A stretch of 7,738 nt of DNA from Deferribacteraceae bacterium. Lineage in GTDB: Bacteria; Chrysiogenota; Deferribacteres; Deferribacterales; JAISNW01. The first letter of the stretch is position 1. Every line of letters starts with the position of its first letter. Location: NCBI GenBank assembly GCA_031278965.1, contig JAITJJ010000226.1, positions 1 through 7,738 of the forward strand, given 5' to 3'. The notes beneath the pieces were generated by a model. It did not search any database and had not been told where the DNA came from. It worked only from the letters and a program-made list of their open reading frames with translations. Shown here piece after piece: positions 6,581 to 7,738 of this stretch. Both the position numbers and the translations under genes were made by a program.

Positions 6581-7579
6581 TTATACCACCTTTGCCAAAA
6601 GCTCCGCCGTGCGGGAAGAGTAGCCCCACTCGTTATCATACCAGGAGAAGAGCTTCAGCAAGGTGCCGTCAATAACTTTTGTGAGTTTCACATCATAGAT
6701 AGAGGAGTGTGGATTGTCATTAAAATCAGAAGAAACAAGCTCATCTGTGCAATATTGTAAAATCCCTGCCAAACTCCCCTCACTTGCCGCTTTCAGCACC
6801 GAGTTCACTTCATCCGCCGTAACGGATTTTTTCAATTTGGCGGTAAGGTCAACAATACTCACATTTGGGGTAGGAACACGGATAGAGAGACCATCCAACT
6901 TCCCTTTAAGTTCCGGCAGCACCAAAGCGACCGCCTTTGCCGCGCCTGTGGAGGTGGGGATCATAGAGAGAGCCGCCGCCCTTGCCCTGCGAATATCCTT
7001 ATGCGGGAGGTCTAATATCCTCTGATCGTTTGTATAGGAGTGGATAGTGGTCATAAGCCCGTGTTCTATGCCAAAACTTTCATGGATCACTTTGGCAATC
7101 GGCGCAAGGCAGTTCGTTGTACAGCTTGCATTGGATATAATGTTATGTTTGCCCTTATCGTAAGAATCAAAGTTTACTCCAAGAACCACTGTTATATCGG
7201 GATCAGTAGCCGGGGCAGAGATGACAACTTTTTTTGCGCCCGCGTCAATATGCCACTGCGCCTGCTCTCTTTTGGTAAAAAGCCCTGTGGACTCCAGAAC
7301 CGCTTCAACCCACAAATCTTTCCAAGGAAGGGCTTTAGGGTCTCTCTCTTTAAGAATCTTTATCTTTTTCCCGTCAATAACGAGGCAATCCTCTGTGCTT
7401 GAAATATCGGCGGAGAATATACCGTGAACCGAATCATATTTTAACAGATGTGCCAGCGTAGCGGGATCGGTAAGGTCATTTATTGCAAGCACATCAATCG
7501 GAAGTTTGCGTGACAGTATAGACCGCAAGACACAGCGCCCTATGCGCCCAAATCCGTTGATACCAACTTTAACAGCCAT
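6581..7579 (-). CDS. gap: glyceraldehyde-3-phosphate dehydrogenase, type I
   Basis: This 332-residue cytoplasmic enzyme oxidises glyceraldehyde 3-phosphate to 1,3-bisphosphoglycerate in glycolysis, reversibly in gluconeogenesis. The Rossmann signature GINGFGRIGR is at 6-15 and IND (33-35) ends the second strand; Asp35 suggests NAD preference. The catalytic loop SNASCTTNC (149-157) contains Cys153, with His180 in TIHSYTNDQ as its base partner. DLPHKDIRRARAA (190-202) and the C-terminal SWYDNEWGYSSR (312-323) are family hallmarks. Length is typical of bacterial type I enzymes and the frame is intact. The start is supported by GGAGG (7586-7590), 6 nt upstream. It is transcribed towards gmhA. No pgk or other glycolytic gene follows on its strand within the window, so it seems to be monocistronic here. 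Confidence 0.97.
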   Translation of the reverse strand: MAVKVGINGFGRIGRCVLRSILSRKLPIDVLAINDLTDPATLAHLLKYDSVHGIFSADISSTEDCLVIDGKKIKILKERDPKALPWKDLWVEAVLESTGLFTKREQAQWHIDAGAKKVVISAPATDPDITVVLGVNFDSYDKGKHNIISNASCTTNCLAPIAKVIHESFGIEHGLMTTIHSYTNDQRILDLPHKDIRRARAAALSMIPTSTGAAKAVALVLPELKGKLDGLSIRVPTPNVSIVDLTAKLKKSVTADEVNSVLKAASEGSLAGILQYCTDELVSSDFNDNPHSSIYDVKLTKVIDGTLLKLFSWYDNEWGYSSRTAELLAKVV

Positions 7580-7585
7580 TTTTTG

Positions 7586-7590
7586 CCTCC
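7586..7590 (-). promoter_or_regulatory. ribosome binding site of gap
   Basis: GGAGG on the minus strand lies 6 nt before the ATG at 7579. It is the strongest Shine-Dalgarno in the window, which fits a highly expressed gene. Confidence 0.7.
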
Positions 7591-7611
7591 AAATTTAATT
7601 CATTAAAAATA

Positions 7612-7641
7612 AAAGTATCCAATTCCCTTGAAAATATCAAG
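7612..7641 (-). promoter_or_regulatory. candidate gap promoter overlapping a CTTGA/TCAAG palindrome
   Basis: On the minus strand, TTGATA (7640-7635) is followed after 17 bp by TACTTT (7617-7612). The -35 is good and the -10 is poor, so the assignment is tentative. The -35 lies within the inverted repeat CTTGA-aaata-TCAAG (7627-7641), a possible operator. The region between it and the gene is AT-rich. Confidence 0.3.
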
Positions 7642-7670
7642 TAAATTCTTTTTAATCCCCATCCCATCTC

Positions 7671-7738
7671 TGATTCACTTGTGATAATGTCCCGCATATT
7701 CACTTGTGAATTTGTCCCTCCAGGGATGACTTTTATTG
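7671..7738. mobile_element. possible insertion-sequence end, element continuing beyond the window
   Basis: The sequence from TG at 7671 onward has the look of an IS terminus: a TG start, repeated subterminal units, and a following palindrome TCCCT-CC-AGGGA (7715-7726). I recall comparable ATTCACTTGTGA-type ends with integrase-like (IS21/IS481-type) transposases, but cannot confirm it. No transposase coding is in the window. If real, it inserted about 90 bp upstream of gap, leaving the gene intact. Confidence 0.35.
7673..7718. repeat. two tandem 21-bp units with palindromic core ATTCACTTGTGA
   Basis: Units at 7673-7693 and 7698-7718 share 18 of 21 positions: both start ATTCACTTGTGA and end TGTCCC. 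The second contains a perfect palindrome ATTCAC-TT-GTGAAT (7698-7711); the first departs from it only at the last bases. The centres are 25 bp apart. Direct repeats of this kind are seen as transposase binding sites near insertion-sequence ends, and also as paired operators. Confidence 0.75.

Noticed and set aside
7040..7402. 120-codon plus-strand frame opposite gap
   Set aside because: It is antisense to a highly conserved enzyme and the product is not recognisable.

Overview
The window looks like ordinary chromosomal DNA from a diderm (Gram-negative) bacterium of moderate GC. Supporting features are an outer-membrane TolC-type channel with a signal peptide, a GmhA-type sedoheptulose-7-phosphate isomerase (lipopolysaccharide heptose), a lipobox on the transporter's binding protein, and a histidine kinase with an H-box of the THQWKQPL type. 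I associate that H-box with Campylobacterota, Deferribacterota, Chrysiogenota and Desulfobacterota-like groups. A Deferribacterota or Chrysiogenota relative is my best guess, but the sequence does not fix the phylum.

Layout. Positions 1-210 hold a stop-free + frame that may be the 3' end of an upstream gene. A promoter region follows, then a compact three-gene operon (309-2491) for a polar amino acid ABC transporter: lipoprotein binding protein, permease and ATPase. The permease directly follows the binding-protein stop codon, and the ATPase overlaps the permease by ATGA. A 232-bp intergenic region (2492-2723) carries a good sigma-70-type promoter, four TGACA motifs on one strand, a small inverted repeat and a possible 29-codon leader ORF. 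Next is a second cluster on the same strand: a TolC-family outer-membrane channel (2724-4058), a soluble two-PAS histidine kinase (4073-5893) and gmhA (5909-6493), with 14-15 bp between genes. It converges on gap (glyceraldehyde-3-phosphate dehydrogenase, minus strand, 6581-7579) across a strong GC-rich hairpin. Upstream of gap, the last ~70 bp hold two tandem near-identical 21-bp units with a palindromic core, resembling the end of an insertion sequence that continues outside the window.

How the genes fit together. Genes 1-3 form one complete importer for a polar amino acid or related solute. The second cluster has an envelope theme: an export channel, a LPS-precursor enzyme and a cytoplasmic sensor kinase without a neighbouring response regulator. 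The kinase may sense a cytoplasmic or envelope-related state and act on a regulator encoded elsewhere, but that is inference. gap is a separate central-metabolism gene. I see no CRISPR, toxin-antitoxin, phage or defence locus, and no convincing new system. The points most worth checking are the tolC-kinase-gmhA linkage, the tolC leader region, the operator-like repeats before the transporter operon, and the repeat structure at the right edge.
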